Assembly (NCBI GenBank): GCA_013396995.1
Contig: VWZP01003839.1
Location: forward strand, 2,379,342 to 2,443,341
Source: Dicaeum eximium
Taxonomy: Eukaryota; Chordata; Aves; Passeriformes; Dicaeidae
Direction: 5' to 3'
Length of the DNA: 64,000 bases
The position numbers and the translations under genes were made by a program. The notes beneath the pieces were generated by a model. The model did no database searches. It was given only the letters and a program-made list of their open reading frames with translations, and was not told where the DNA came from. Positions 39,601 to 54,600 of this stretch are shown here, piece by piece (position 1 is the stretch's first letter; each line of letters starts with the position of its first letter).

Positions 39601-42600
39601 AGACAAAAGCATTGCTACTAGAAAATGTAGAGGTACAGAAATATTTCTTACTTTATTAATCCTGTTTTAGGCCTGTGAATCAAATGCCACCTGTAAGCAG
39701 TATAATCTTTCCAGCCAATGTTCTTGGGATCGTGCCACAAAGTACGCACCTACAGTAGGAATACAAATGCCTGATTAGAAATACACTGTGCCCCAGTAAC
39801 TCTACATCCACCACAGTAACTGCCAAAGCTTATTTTCTGCAGAGTATGAAACTGAAAATAGTTTAACATTTGACTGTATGATCAAAAGGCTTCTTTTATG
39901 GGGTGAGAGTATTGGAAATTTCTGTCTTAAACTGTTGATCAGTTATTCACCTGCAGTTTCATAGCTAGAGTCACTGAAGACCATTACAGCATCAAACTTT
40001 GACTTCCCTGATGATGTCACAGAATCAGCCAAATTGGAAGAGACCCCCAGGGATCATCAAATCTGACTCCTGGCCATGCAAAGGAGCATCCCCAAGAGTC
40101 ACGTCATGTGTCCAAGAGTATTGTCCAAATGCTTCTGGAACTCTTCAGGTTTGCACATACACACAACCAGGCTGACAGAGTTGATGCTGCATGAGTGCCT
40201 CCAGCGAGGGAGAGGAACTGCAGCTTGCACAGAAGTTACTGCCTGTGGCTGCTCCTTGAAAATTTCCACTCAGTCCTGTCAATTCCTATCCACTGTACTC
40301 TAAACCATGTGTAATTCAAACAAGCTGGAACACCAAAGAAGCAAGTGCCAATACAGAAGTAACAAAGGATTTGTGCATAACTGAGACATCTCTTTCATTT
40401 TCTTTTTGATCACACTTCATATTCCCTTTTATATAATGTGCCATATTCTCTAAGGGAATTGAAGAAAAACTGATAAATATCTGCAAAAATTGAGGTGTGA
40501 AAGGAAATTACTTTTGAAACATGTGCCTTATTTTTAAAATATTAGTCATGCACTGTTGGCCTAAAGTTGTAAATCTCTCACCTGTCCAGGGGTGTTTCCT
40601 GTGTGCCAGAGAGCATTTCGTAAGTGCTCACCAGTACCAGTTGTTGAATTCACTACTTTGAGCGACACACCAGAATAGCCATAAGCCCTGGTGGGTTTGT
40701 CCTCCCAATAGGTCTGAGTGACCTGCTTCCACATGAGAACATAAAACCGACTGCTGGACTGGTAGCCAAACACAAAGCCGGCGTAGTCATCGTCACGGTC
40801 TGTGTTAACATAGAACGTCCCGCTGAAGTCAACAGAGCTGAACTCATCGTAGCCTGGGAGAGGAAAAGAGAGACAAACCACTGAGTTACAATGCTGGGTC
40901 CAGTTACACACACCCAAGACTCCCAGCTACTTCCTGAATTTTGGCAGGAAACACAAGTAGTATTTCTCAGTTTCTTCACCTGTAGAAGAGGAGGTAATTA
41001 CACTTGCCTGCATGGAGACTTCTGGAGAGAAATAAGTTGCTTACATGGGCCATTGAAGACAGCAGGCACTATACTTACATAATTCTTTTCAATTGTGTAT
41101 TTTATGTATGTTACAGTCAGTGATGGGATGAATAGATAACAAATGCAGGCAGCATTGAGCTGTTTATACTTTGGGCATATACACTGCCTTTGTGGTTAAT
41201 CCAAAGTTTGCAGCACCAAAAAGGTAGATTTATCTACCTTTTTTTCCCTTTCCTTATCAAGAATCACTGGTTACTCTTCCAAAGATGATGACTGACATCT
41301 GATACTCACCTACAGCTATTCCAGGATCAGAGTTAGCAGTCTGCACCAGTTCCTTGCCTTGGTGGCGAATAACCCAGTTGGGATCAATCTGAGCTGTTCC
41401 CTTGGGGTCCAGAGGGACCATCTGGAACTTTCTGAAATCAGTTTCACTGATGGCATTGTTTTCAGGGCACACATCATAAATATCTGGAACATTGTCATTG
41501 TCAAAGTCGTCTTTGCAAATATCACCTCTGCCATCACCTGCAAGCAATGTCAATAAGCAGAGGCAATTGTTAGCAATTTATCCAGCCCCAGTTTATACAC
41601 CACTTTGGAATCAGGGTGGGAAAAGTTGGAAGTTTGCTACGTCGATGTAATTCACTAATGCTTGCATTACATTTGCAGTTTGATTTGTTCCAGATGTGGA
41701 TAGAACACCACATCTGTGGATAGAACACACATATGTGCTGTGCAAATCATTTCGAAGAATAGCATTAAAATCTTAATCTTCCACACATTACTAAATCTTT
41801 ATATATTGCTGATCATATTAAACTTTTCTTTAGACTCTTATCACTGTCTTAAGATTCTTTCTGCAACAATCCATCTAAGATGCCACAGATTGCAGATGTG
41901 TCGCCTCTATGTCAAAAGAAAGGGAGGGAGAGTGTTGCAGTAAAATATGCATACATGCTTAGCCACTCTTTCACTTGTAGGTAGAACAATCTGACATAAA
42001 AAACATAATGCTTTAGAAAAATGCATGAGAAAAGAAGGCAGCACTGCATTCAACAGGACTAGCCTCAGAGGAATGAAAAGCTTAAGTTTTGTTATACGAA
42101 TTACAGGAAGTTTTTTAGAGAACAAAAAACTACAGCTCATTTATAGTTGTCCTTCTGCTCAACACTTTTACGACATTCAATATTTTAGAAAAACTAAAAC
42201 TTATTTCCTCTCTTAGTTTACCCATAATATTAATGGAAATAATATTAATGGAAACCAGGAGATGTGATTTGCCTCAAATAGCAAGAAGTGAAAGGAGGCA
42301 TCTATAAAAAAAGCTCATTGCCAATAACTTTATTATTCCATGGCATACAATAGCACAAAGACCTGAAAATTATGTAGAAAAGCTTGGCTAGACAAGTATA
42401 GAAACAAATTCCCAAATGGCTCCAACTTTTACAACAGAAACCAGTGGATATCACACTGAGTACTAATGCAAAACCAGTGCTGCCAACTAGTTTGTTTCTA
42501 TCCTCACATAGCAGAGCATCTGCTCTATTTTTTTTTCCCAGTGTTTATGACTGCCCTAAGAACATTGGAATTAACACAGAGGGAAATAGCAATGACCCAA

Positions 42601-45600
42601 CTCATCCAATACTGACCTACTACTAGATGTTTCACAGAAAAATGGAAAGCTACGTTACCATGACTAACCAACACAGCACTACCTAAGTATGGTGCTTTCA
42701 GACAGAAAGCAGAATGAGTTACAGGCAAGAGCCAAAAAGAAAAGAGTAATTAGAGAAAATGGAAACATCTAGTATGTCAGAGCTCTCTGCAGCTCAAATA
42801 CATGGTAAAATGGTCCCATTTTCCACCCTGGATATCTGCCATAGACAACTCCAATCCTGACCAGCTGTGTGTTCCTCCACCTGTTTGTCTTAGCACTCAT
42901 TCGAGAAAAGGGAATCAATTTCCTATTTTGTTTCCTTTGCCAAATCAAAGAGATAATTCACAGAAGAATCTAATTATTCACTAGAAGTCCAGCTGATGTT
43001 CATTTGGTAGTGAGTTGCTGCTGACAACATTAATTCCCTGTCAAGGAAGGTTAGAAAGTGTTTGTTTATCCAGTCACATCCAACAGCTCTCTCCAGGGCC
43101 TCATCTTTAGGTGCTAAAACTCACATCTTCAAGAGCATGGGAGCAATTTTTGGCTTTATTTACCCCCATTCCCAGATTTCTGTTGGACCTGCTGCTATAA
43201 TGACAGTGATGAGCTGGCTAAACTGATTAAATATGCTTTTTCTAAATTGTTAATCCATACATCAACGTAGTTTCCTTTACAAGAACCTGGTAATGGATGA
43301 CTTAAACTATCTCAGCTTGGGGTCACCCTTATTCTCGATTTATGAAATTAAGGGGCTATTTCAGGGACTGGCAAGCACAAAGATATTCTGGACACATATT
43401 ATAGGACTGGAAGGTTATATAAATCAAGAGCTACTACTGACTACCAACCAGAAACTTCCTACTGACAGCAGTTGTCTGACCAGGAAATCAGAGAAGGCTA
43501 AGGATTTTATATTTCTAAATGTACATAAAAACATACTGTGTAGGTTATAAATTCTGCTTTCAATTTCTACAGTACAGCCATGGAATGGTCCAGCAAGTTG
43601 TATAACTTGGAACAGAAATTACTTACCTGCATTTATTGCAAGGGTCATTATTGTAAACGTATTTGGTGGTTTTCAAAGAATCGTTAGCATTTTCAAAATT
43701 AAAATTATAATTGTGAAACTATCTCTATTTCATTATTTAAATAATGCCAAGCACAGAGAAGGACTGTTTGAGGTGACTAACAACATTTTACAAAAAAAAA
43801 TGGAAAAAAGGGAAATTACATGTCCATTTTTTAAACTGTGACATGTATAGCATCAAGATATATTTAAAGCAGTCTGTAAAGAAAATTTGAGAAAAGCTGC
43901 TCAGGAGTCAATTTAAAAAATTTAAAAATTAACAATACTTTTAGACTTAAAAAATCCTGAAGAAATAGTCTGGTTTTCAAAATAAAACAAGAGCAGTAAG
44001 CCATATTTTTTTCCATTTTAATTTTCAGATGGCAACTGGTTTTGAAAGTGAAACAGCTCACTTTTCATTTTTTTAAGACATTTGTAATTCAAGCTATTTG
44101 AAGTATTTTCTGACACTTCTAATATTTCAATTAAATGTGAAAATAAGAATATTAACAAAACCACATATTCTTTTGGTTTTTTTTTTTAATTTGTTAAAGG
44201 TTTTCTTCTATAATTAAGTATGTGCATGTTTGAGCTCCTGTCAAAGATGTTTCCTAGTGCTCTAACCCTCAGCCAAACTGACCAGTTCAGTTCCATAGAA
44301 TTTCATGGTGTCTCAAATGTCAGAAGCAGTTCAGTTTGATGTGAAGTCTCTCTTCCCCAGATGTTTATACTCCCAGATCAAAATCAGGTAACTAAGAACT
44401 AAGTGAAATTCATATGACCCTGCTCTTACCATCTGAGTCCTCCTGCCCAGGGTTGTGTCTGAGGCGGCAGTTGTCCCTGTCATCTGGGACACCGTCATTG
44501 TCATCATCAGGATCACAGGCATCTCCTTTGCCATCCTGATCGTGATCAGCCTGGTTAGCGTTGGGGATGTAGGGGCAGTTATCCTGGTTGTTCTGGTGGC
44601 CATCTTCATCTATGTCCTCATTATTGTCACACTGGTCACCAACAAGGTCATTATCTGCATCAGTCTACCCCAAAAAAGAATTACAGAGTAATTTTATTAT
44701 TTTTACTCAATACAAAAGTACAGCCTGGTACTTAACTGTTCAACACTTCTCTTCAAGGACTTCTGTGGCAAGAACTATCACAATGACAACTGTGCTTAAA
44801 GCATAAGCATAACTTCAAGCTAGTATGGCTACTTATTCTTCTGTCAAGAAGATCTGGTCCCCAGGGTATTTGCAAGGCAGGGCTTTACTTGGAGATGGAT
44901 TAAAGCAATCATAACTGTACTTCCCTTTCATCTGATACAAAGGGATCTCACAATATGAGATGTGAAAGTGACCAATATAGATCCACCTTTTCAGCTGTTC
45001 AGTACAGGGACTGATAGCAATTCCTGTGTTCTCTTCTCTAACCTTGTTTTGATGTTACCATTAAGGAAGCTGTTTTCATCATTTACCTGGTCTGGATTGT
45101 GCATCAATGGACAATTGTCACACTGATCACCAACTCCATCACCATCTGTATCACTCTGGTCTGTGTTGTAGACGTAAGGGCAATTATCTCGTTCATTAAA
45201 AATGTCTAGGGGGAAAAAAAAACAACAAAATATCGAAAAAATCAAAATTATATCAAACACAGCCAGCCATAGACTGTAGGAGTCACCAGTGAAGAAGCAA
45301 GGCTCTTAAGGGGTTCATAAGCTTTCTGACTGCTACAGCATAATTGCTATGAGTAGTTAAGACTAATGTTAGAAAACAAAATGATGGTATCAATTCAATT
45401 TTTCTTATAATAACAAAGTTTTCTGTATGTATTTTCCTATGGAAGACTAAGGGCTGATTATGTCTTAAAAATGTAGTCTTTTTCATTGAATAACAGCTAA
45501 AGGGGTGGGGTATTTTATTTTTAATTATTTGGGTTGGATTGTATTCCCCCACTCTAAGAAATGGCATAAAATGCACAGCTACATCAGGTTCAAACTTCTG

Positions 45601-48600
45601 AACTTTTGTACAGAAACAACTGTATTAATATTCAGCTGCCTCAGCATTAACTAACTTAGTTTTACCAGGACATCTGCATCATTAATTGTGTAGCATGCCA
45701 AATTTTCAAAATAAACTGTTCCTCCTCAGGAAACTTCATTAAAAAACCAACAATCTATTTCAAAATCATAAGATGAAAAGTAACAAACACATGTTGGGAT
45801 CTCTGTCTGGGAAAGATACAAGGACTTTCCCTGTATTACATGGTCTCTGTATTTTTGCATCTTTCAGCCAATAACATATGATTGGATTGTTCTTCAAATG
45901 CAGAACTACATGTTTACTAGTATGAACCTGATGATCAGAAGGGGGATGAGAGAACTTCAAAATGTTCAGAAGCTAAAGTCAGATAAGCATCCCAATGTTT
46001 AAAACCCAAAGCTAGATTTCTTCAACTTTTAGTATTTCTGTATCCTCACACATTTGAAACGCCATGGGGATATGATTTTTGAAAAATATTTAAGTGTTTT
46101 TCCCCCATCTTAATTTTGATCAAATTGCAATTATAAAGGACTGTACTGGTGGAGGAAATAAGCACTTCTAACAATATTTTAGGACATACCAAAAATGTGT
46201 ATTTGGATTACTGTGAGTTTTGCATACTTATACATTCATAGAAAAGCAGATTACTTTACTATGGATATTGTCTTAACCGTGTGAATGTTCTGATGTTCTT
46301 TTCCCTCCCGAAAAGGAAAATTCAACAGAAGTGTCATATTAGATCCTGATTACTTTGGAACACAGATGAAAGAAAGATTTTTATTTTTTCTAAGATTACA
46401 CTGATAAAGACTTGCTGTGATTTATTCTTTAGTAATATTAATTGTAGTCATTTAGGAACTGTATGGGCAACTATACTACACAGGGCAGATGAACCTCAGC
46501 CTTCTCTGTCTTCTCCTACATTTTTGAGCTGCTAGCCCCAATTTTATTCCACATATAAAAGCAAGTAGCCCATCTTACTCGATACAAAGCAAAGTACACT
46601 TGTGGAACAGCACCTAATTCTCAGAAGTGAAATCATACCATCTCCATCAATGTCCACAGCACATGAGTCACCCTCCCCATTGTTGTCTGTGTCAATCTGA
46701 GCAGGGTTGTGCACATAGGGACAATTGTCACAGCGGTCACCAACTTCATCCTTGTCATAATCAAACTGGCGAGGGTTGAACAGAAGAGGGCAATTGTCCT
46801 AGTAAGAAAAAAATAGATTTCACAATATAAATCAGAACTCATGAGAGCATACTATGAACTGGTAACTCCTGTTCATCTTGGACAGAATTCAAAAATCAAA
46901 TATCAACCCATTATTTTTTCAATGGACAAGCTGTACCTATACTGAAAGTCTTGGCAGTAACAGGATGGCATCTGGACAGCCTGGCTCACTGTCTGTTTTG
47001 TACAAAACATGTGAATTGTGTTCCATATCTCACAAGGAGAGCAACAGGCATTTTAAACTGGATCTGTACTCAGACATTTAAATAAAGGTGTATCACTGGT
47101 ACATGTATTTAAAATAAATCAGAACATGTTGCAAACTCAGGTCAACTCCAGCTGCATTTTATAACTTTTTAAAAACAAAAAAGAAACAACTAGAATTGTT
47201 ACTCTGACTTTTTTGGAACAAACTATTTGTCAGTATTTTCACATATTTTGATTTTTCAATTTAAACAAGTATTGACTTTTTGTTGGTTGTTTTCTATTGA
47301 AGAATAAAATGTGGAAAGTTTTTAAAACTGTTAAAATTAAATACTCTCATTTACCAAAATTCTTTTTCCCTGAGACCATCAGACCTGAGACCTCTTAAGG
47401 GAATTTTGAAAGTTTCCTATCACTTTAATTTCAAAATCTGCCAGAAGAATAATTCTTATATTTCACACATTCCCAAATTTCGCATGGACTTTTGCACAGG
47501 CACGAGAAAGTACTCAGTGTGAAAGGCAAAGAAGAAAGAAAAAAACTGAAACAGTGGGAGTGAGGGCTACATCAGTGGCATGGATTCTGAAGGGAAGTCA
47601 TAGTGAAAAAGATCTTTGAACTACGTTTCCCTCTGCTAAATAGAAAAAGCCCACATTTAATAGGAAATAATTTTTTTAGCACAATACTTAAATTCCCCAG
47701 AAATACATTTCATATAATCAAGGGTAAAATATAGAGGCAAGTAAAAATCTTATGCTGTTCATAAAACAATTTCTAGCTACAATTTAAACAAATACATATA
47801 CTAAATCATATTTCTTTATCAAATGATTATATGGGGTTTTTTTTAAAGTTTTCCAAACAGAGACCAAATGAACACAGCTCTTACCCAAGTTTAACCATCT
47901 GAAGCTCTAGAGCATCTAGGTTGCCTCTGAAGGGAACAAAGAGGAACAGTAAAATTCTAATACCAATTCACTCATCCTAAACATGTTCTGAAAAGCCTGG
48001 GTGAAGGAAACTCTCCAAGTGCCTCTATATTTTTGTTTAATGTACAAGGCAACAGTTTTAGACTAAGTGTCTATCTTTTAGGCTCTGCAGGTAAATGAAT
48101 TTGTCTTCTGGGCAGATCTGAAGGAAAGTATGAACCAGGCTAGGTATTTTCCTCCCATCATTTTCTTCTGATACTGGCTGTGTTTATAGTTGTTTTAAAA
48201 ACAAGTTACTATGAATAAAAATAACATCATATATAAAAGATTTACAAGATTTTCAAATACAGTATACTTACCATTCTCCAATTACAATATTAAAAAATCC
48301 AATACCACTTTCCATTAAACTATTTTCATGTACACAACTGAACTCAAAACTGATACAGAGAACATAGTTTGTGGGGTTCCCCAGGCTGCTTTGCTCTGCA
48401 CAGTTCTACTCTCCTTTGAGTGAACATAGCTTTACTCTGCACTACACATCATTCAGGGAAGGAAGTGCAAAATAACCCAGCTGAAGCTCTAAACAACAAA
48501 GTTCACATCTATTGTAATGGTTTTCCTTAAAATCAAATGTTTAGGTCAAATGTACTGCAGACAGATACACGTCTTACTTTGTCATCTTCAACACCATCAT

Positions 48601-51600
48601 TGTCATCATCCTCATCACAGGCATCTCCTTTGCCATCTTTATCAAAGTCTTCTTGGCCAGAGTTAGGCAGAAGGGGGCAGTTATCCTGGCCAAAAGAAAT
48701 AATCAATACATTATGTTTACATTATGTCAGAATAACTTGCCTGGGCAGAAGAGTAGATATGGTACACCAGAGACTATAAAACATGAGCAATCAACAAAGT
48801 ACTTTTCAAAGTGCCTGTTTTTCTGTTGCCAAAGGTAGTACTAACTTGCTGCTTTCATATTGTAAAGTAAGTGAAATGCAGCTGCAAATCATTCTATTTC
48901 CCAGCTGCTATTAAAGTGACATTTCTAGTACATTTTAGAGGGAACTAGCAGAGAACAAACACACCACACGCACAGACGTGCACTCTTACACCAACTTTTT
49001 ATAGACCATTCATGAGATATGTTTGAAGATTACATAGAAGATGGCCAGGTTTCATTGACAGAAAAATAAAAAAACAAGCCAAGAGAAGGTCTTCAGAAAC
49101 AGCTGTTCATATGGAAAGTTACTACACAGCAATGGAAAGTACTGCACAGCAATGAAGGGGAACACTTTAAGAAAGGATTTTGAAAGTTGTGTCTTGATAC
49201 CGTTCTGCAAAATAGTACCTTTGCATTCCCATGGCTTTAAAAACAAAGACACAGATCTCTTTATTTTGTATCACAGCTTTGCAAAGAATGATTATTTTAA
49301 ATAAACAATTCTTAAGTTACTCTGTTAAATAAGAAGTAAAATTGCTTGCCAAACTTTTAATATGCATTTTTAAAATACTAAAATAGGCTAAAATGGATTG
49401 CAATTCTACCACTTGTTATGAATAAATACATCTATGAAAACACACTATGTTGTCCTTATTTTTACTCACATTCCAGATCTACCTCACCAAAACTGAATCT
49501 GTCAAAAGAGTGCAGAAATATCTCTTTTGTAACACATACTCTAAAAAATTATTATTAGAGTAAGATGTTTTCAATCTCAGTGGTTCTAATAGTACAGACA
49601 GAAAAAGAGAACTGGAAATATTGTGATAAATATCAAATCCCCAAAATTTTTACCAAATACCTCTGAAGAGTCTTGACTGTCCACCTCAACACTGGTTACC
49701 AGTGATACAAAAAAATTTTTGATACAATGAAAGAAATTAGTCACAAGAGTAAGAATTTTTAATCATTATCAGCTCAGGGAAAGAAGCTTTTTAAAGTCAG
49801 ATTACTCAACTAGGATATTTAGTAAAGAATACAAGGGCCTGAAAATTTGTTGTATTTTTAAGGGATGTTTTTTTTGGTGGGTGGAGAGGTCCCCCTTAAA
49901 TGAAGTACTTGTGTCTATTAGATCAACACATACTACACAAAACATGAAACAGTCTTTGGAAACAGGTTTTTTTCTGAATGGTTTCAGCATGTGTTTAACC
50001 AAAACTAATGCTTGCATTACATCATGAGTGAACATGTGCAAATTCTGATGACAGGAACTGAAAGAAATATATATGAACTGCAACAGCTAAGTTGGCTCAA
50101 TCTACAATGAACAGGCATCAATTACAGTGAGGAAGACCAATATTTAAGGCCCAAATTTCCATCCATATCTGAAACTCTTTGGCTGATAGAGCCCAGATTC
50201 ACATCAGTGACTTATTCTCTCAAACAGCCTGATTCAAACTTTCCTAGTCTCTTGGTCTGTATTTGTTTTAATCACTATAGTAGTCTAGAGCTCAGTCATT
50301 TTTGCATTTCTTTCCTCATTTTTTTTAAGCAGAAGCTTTTGTGCTAGAACTTCAAGAAGATTTATAGGCAGATCACTTTAACACAGAGAAGGAGAAGCAA
50401 AAATGTTTCAAGTCTGGGAAAAGAAACCCTCAAAAACCTCAGAAGAGAAACCTCAAAACCCTCAGAAACCTCAGTCTTGCCCATACAGCCAAGACTGATT
50501 AGCAAAATACTTGAGTGTCTGCCTAGTGAACATATACAGGTAATCCAGTGTTGTCAGTGGTCCCATAGGTAGGTATTTAAAACTGAACACCTCCACGTGC
50601 CTTCTACTCTGACAAAACTCCTCCATCCCATTTGCCTAATTTGCTGCTGCAAACAATGAATGCCCCTCTGCATTGTGCCTGTCATTCAACCATCAGCAAG
50701 GCCACCACTCAGAACCAGGATCCAGGGAATTGCCTGTCAGGGGGTGCCTTCACCCCTCAGCTATTTGGGCCATTGTTAAACTGGTGGAACAATTTTCAGC
50801 CTGGTTTCATACAGTATCAGGACAAGACCTACAAGGAGGCTCACCATTTTTGAGCAATTCCTACTGGAAGGAACCTCAGGCCATGAAACCAAGAAGGACT
50901 TACTGTGTGCTTCAGAGGAGCACAGAACCAGGTCCCAGGGAACATACCATGTGGACACTTCCCACCAAGCCTTCATGCCCCCATTTTTAGGCTCCCTGAT
51001 GCTGATTTTTCTCATTGGTGTAGTAATGTTTCATTGTTCACTACAACAGTACAGCTACACAGCAAGATTGGACAGGTCCCATTTGCCAGGTGCAGAGCCA
51101 ATAGTGGCAGGCAGGTCAGGTGATTCCTCTTGGAAGGGTGAGAATTGGGATTTCACATCTCTGAAGGGTGAGAGAGGCTGAATTTCTCATCCTGTCCCTG
51201 TGAGCCTTTGCAATAAGGAGAACGCATCTAATTAGTCACATTCATTCTTCTCTTAGGGTTTGTTAAAAATTATCTCAGGCTCTGAATCCAGTTTTCACAG
51301 TGTGTGGTCTGCTTAACTCTTTAAAAGGAAGGGCAGTTCAAGACAGCATTTTGAACTCTAGCCCTTACATGGCTGTCAGTGTCTTTTACAAACCCTGCAG
51401 GTAGGATTTCACACTCATCTGGGTCCTCAGATCCCTGTTTGGTTCTTACTAGCTGTGTGCTTTACACCCATGCTTTGCGCAACTCCTGCTCAGTGTGCTA
51501 ACCCCATTCACAAGCATTCCAATTGTCCATGTATTCTGAGTAGGAAGAAATCCAAAACAGAGGACTCTGGATTTAATTTTGAGAATCCCTTACTGTGTTT

Positions 51601-54600
51601 TACCAGATTAAGTGAATACACATTTCACAGCTTCTCCTAGAAAACGAGCATGCTGCAACAGTCAAAGCTTACTGAAAGCAACCGCCAGCTTCATGAATTA
51701 AAAAGGTTACTCACAACTATTTAGGAAAAAGTGAAAAATTTGTTAACATGTGGCATTTTCATCAACCTTTTTCACCTACCTTCACACAGTGGTATGTTGC
51801 ATTAGCAGCACAGACCAAGTTATTATTAGGCCAGCCATCCAAATCTGAATCCTCACCACAGATGCGTCCGTCACCAGCATAACCTGTCCTACATTCACAT
51901 TTGTACATTGGATCACTGAAATGGCCCAGATAGATGCACTCTGCAGACTTATGGCAGCTGTGTGTCTTGTCCTTGCACGGATTCTCAGGTTCACAGACCT
52001 ACAAATGATGGAGCATATTCACTGAAATCTGATAATCACAGCCAGCTGTGTGTGCCTCAACTTCATCAAAATCACTTATTTAGAGGTCTGAAGACAGGAA
52101 CTCTGTTTTGATTGTGGTTAGTAAATCACATTGCTCTGTCTGCTCACAACTCCAACAAATATGTACAATGAAAATAATTAAAACAAACCACAGGAAAAAT
52201 TGGACATTATTTAAAAAGCAATTAACGTAATTAACAATTTCAGAACTGTATCTGCCTTCTTCCAGATGTCATTAAACCCCAGAAATTAACTGCAACAGGA
52301 AGCAGATTGTACTCACCACTTTTCTTTAGTGTTTTGCCTGACAGTATAAAAGGACTATCTTATTTTCTTAAATCAAAGAGATCCTGAGGAATTCTTGTGT
52401 TCACCTCACGTAGGTTTTTGTTACCTCTTCCTTATCACTGTATTTTTCATTGACAGTATTTGAGAATCTTACACAGATGGTTTGTTTGCATGTAGAATTC
52501 ACAAGCTGAGCTAACCACAGATTGATTCAAGAGCAACAAAGAGAAGGCAAACCATTACTTCCACTTTAATATTTTTGTCTTTTCTAGGAAACTGTAGTCT
52601 TCAACCTCACTTCTACTTCCTGCTATCCTTCACCACTGATAAGCTTTGGCCCAATGGAATTTAGAGAGTGAGAACTTCAGCCATGTGTCTGATAACACTG
52701 ACATTAAAAGTATCATATTAATGGAAAAACAATCCTAATTAATTCTTCAGTTTTCACTCTCCATAACAAGTATGTTAACCCCAGAAAAAGGAGTGCAAAG
52801 CAGGGAAATGTTTGCTCCTGGAATTTTAGGTTCATTTGGTACAACTGTGCAGATGCCTACAAAAAATCAAACCCTTAAAAAAGCCAATCCCAAATTCAGT
52901 GTTTTGTTACTTAAAACAAAAATACTCTGAAACAGTTAGTTATTTCCAGCTATTTTTGTTTGATATCCAAGTTTATCTTGCATCATTATTCAAACATATT
53001 TCAGGTAAGAATTACTCAAGCCATCAAATCCCCTTCAATATCACTTACTTGCTTCTCTGTTTTGGCAACTTCGAGCCCTACTCCATAGGGCTGACTCCCT
53101 TTGTAGCGTGGAGGACACGGCAAGCAGTGGAAACCTGGATTTGTGTTCACACAGCGATGGACCTGATTCACTTTAAAGCAAACATCTGACACAGCTATAC
53201 ACTGCAGGTAAAGAAAGAAAGGAGAAACCAATTAGATGGCTGTGTAATACCCAAATAACGAATTTTTCATGGTGATTTCCTGATGTTAATGGAAACAAAG
53301 CCAATACCTCATCAAGATCCTCACAGATGGTACCATTGCCAAGGTATCCTGCTGGGCATGCCCCACATGACCAAGACCCATCTGGGTAACTGTTGCACTC
53401 TGCTCCAGGAAAGCAAGGATTTGACAAACACCCATCTGGCAAAGACACACAAAACTGAAAATTAAGTAAGGAGCACAAAAGGCATGTAAAACTTCATTTA
53501 AGAAACAGGTATTCTCTGGCCATTAGCTTAAATCACACTTGATGCAAAGGACTCTTATGAAACCCCTAAGGTTAGGGTTATTAAGTGCATTTAAGACTAA
53601 TTACTATTGATTTAATATGAAAAAATTTCAATTGCTATATCAATTTTAATACATTATAGCATATTCAATCCCTATTTTAGAAAGGAATACTTGTTCAAGA
53701 AAGTTGGTATTGCGAATATATATAAAATCCTACTAAACAGCACTCAAAATAGTTAAATGCCCTCTACTGAAACAAAGGTATAATTAGCAGATTGCTGTAC
53801 TGTCACTTCATAATTACCCATTAAAGAGATCACAGCAATAGCAGTTACTCAGACTGAGCAAAGAATGAATACCAACCAATTGGGCAATCCTTCTTATTGC
53901 ACATATCGTGTTTCTTGGTATCTCCCACACAAGGCTTTCCTCCATACTGTGGCTCTGGACTGTTACAGAGGCGAGATCTCTCACGAATTCCTCCTCCACA
54001 GGTGACTGTGCAGGCAGACCACGGAGACCAAGGACCCCACTGGCCATTCACTGAGATATGCAAAAGAGTAGAGAATCACAGGCAATAAAGTTGGGACATC
54101 TGGTGCCAGTGACAGCAACCCTTCATCAGATCCCTGACTGGAGGCAGTCCCCCACTATGTACATAGAAAGATGATGGCAGATGTTTGCCTTGAGATAACA
54201 ATATTTCAGAAACAAATGAAAAATACCCAACTGCTTCATAGACATCTTTTAGCCAATAATTCTAAACAGCATGCCCTGCCCACTGGATATGCCCAATAGA
54301 AAAAAAGGAGGAAAAATTATATGAATGGGAAGCGAAAGTGTATGGACTGAAAGGTCTTAAAAAAGGTTTTAAAGTGTAGACAAATAAGAAATAATTATAA
54401 GAGCAATTAATTGAGTCAAATGTGTAAAAAATGCATGCACAAATACCAAAGAAATCTCACTATTGGGGGATTCTATGTTTACTCCTAACAAGTACAAAGA
54501 CAGCTTCCTATTAGAAAGGAAGTGTTTATTTTTGATATGCAGAGATATATTGCTAAAATGGAAATTTCTCAAACTCTTAATATTTAAAGCCAAATTATAA

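Noticed and set aside
53570..53582. Telomere-like ttagggtt motif
   Set aside because: Only a single unit, with no tandem array.
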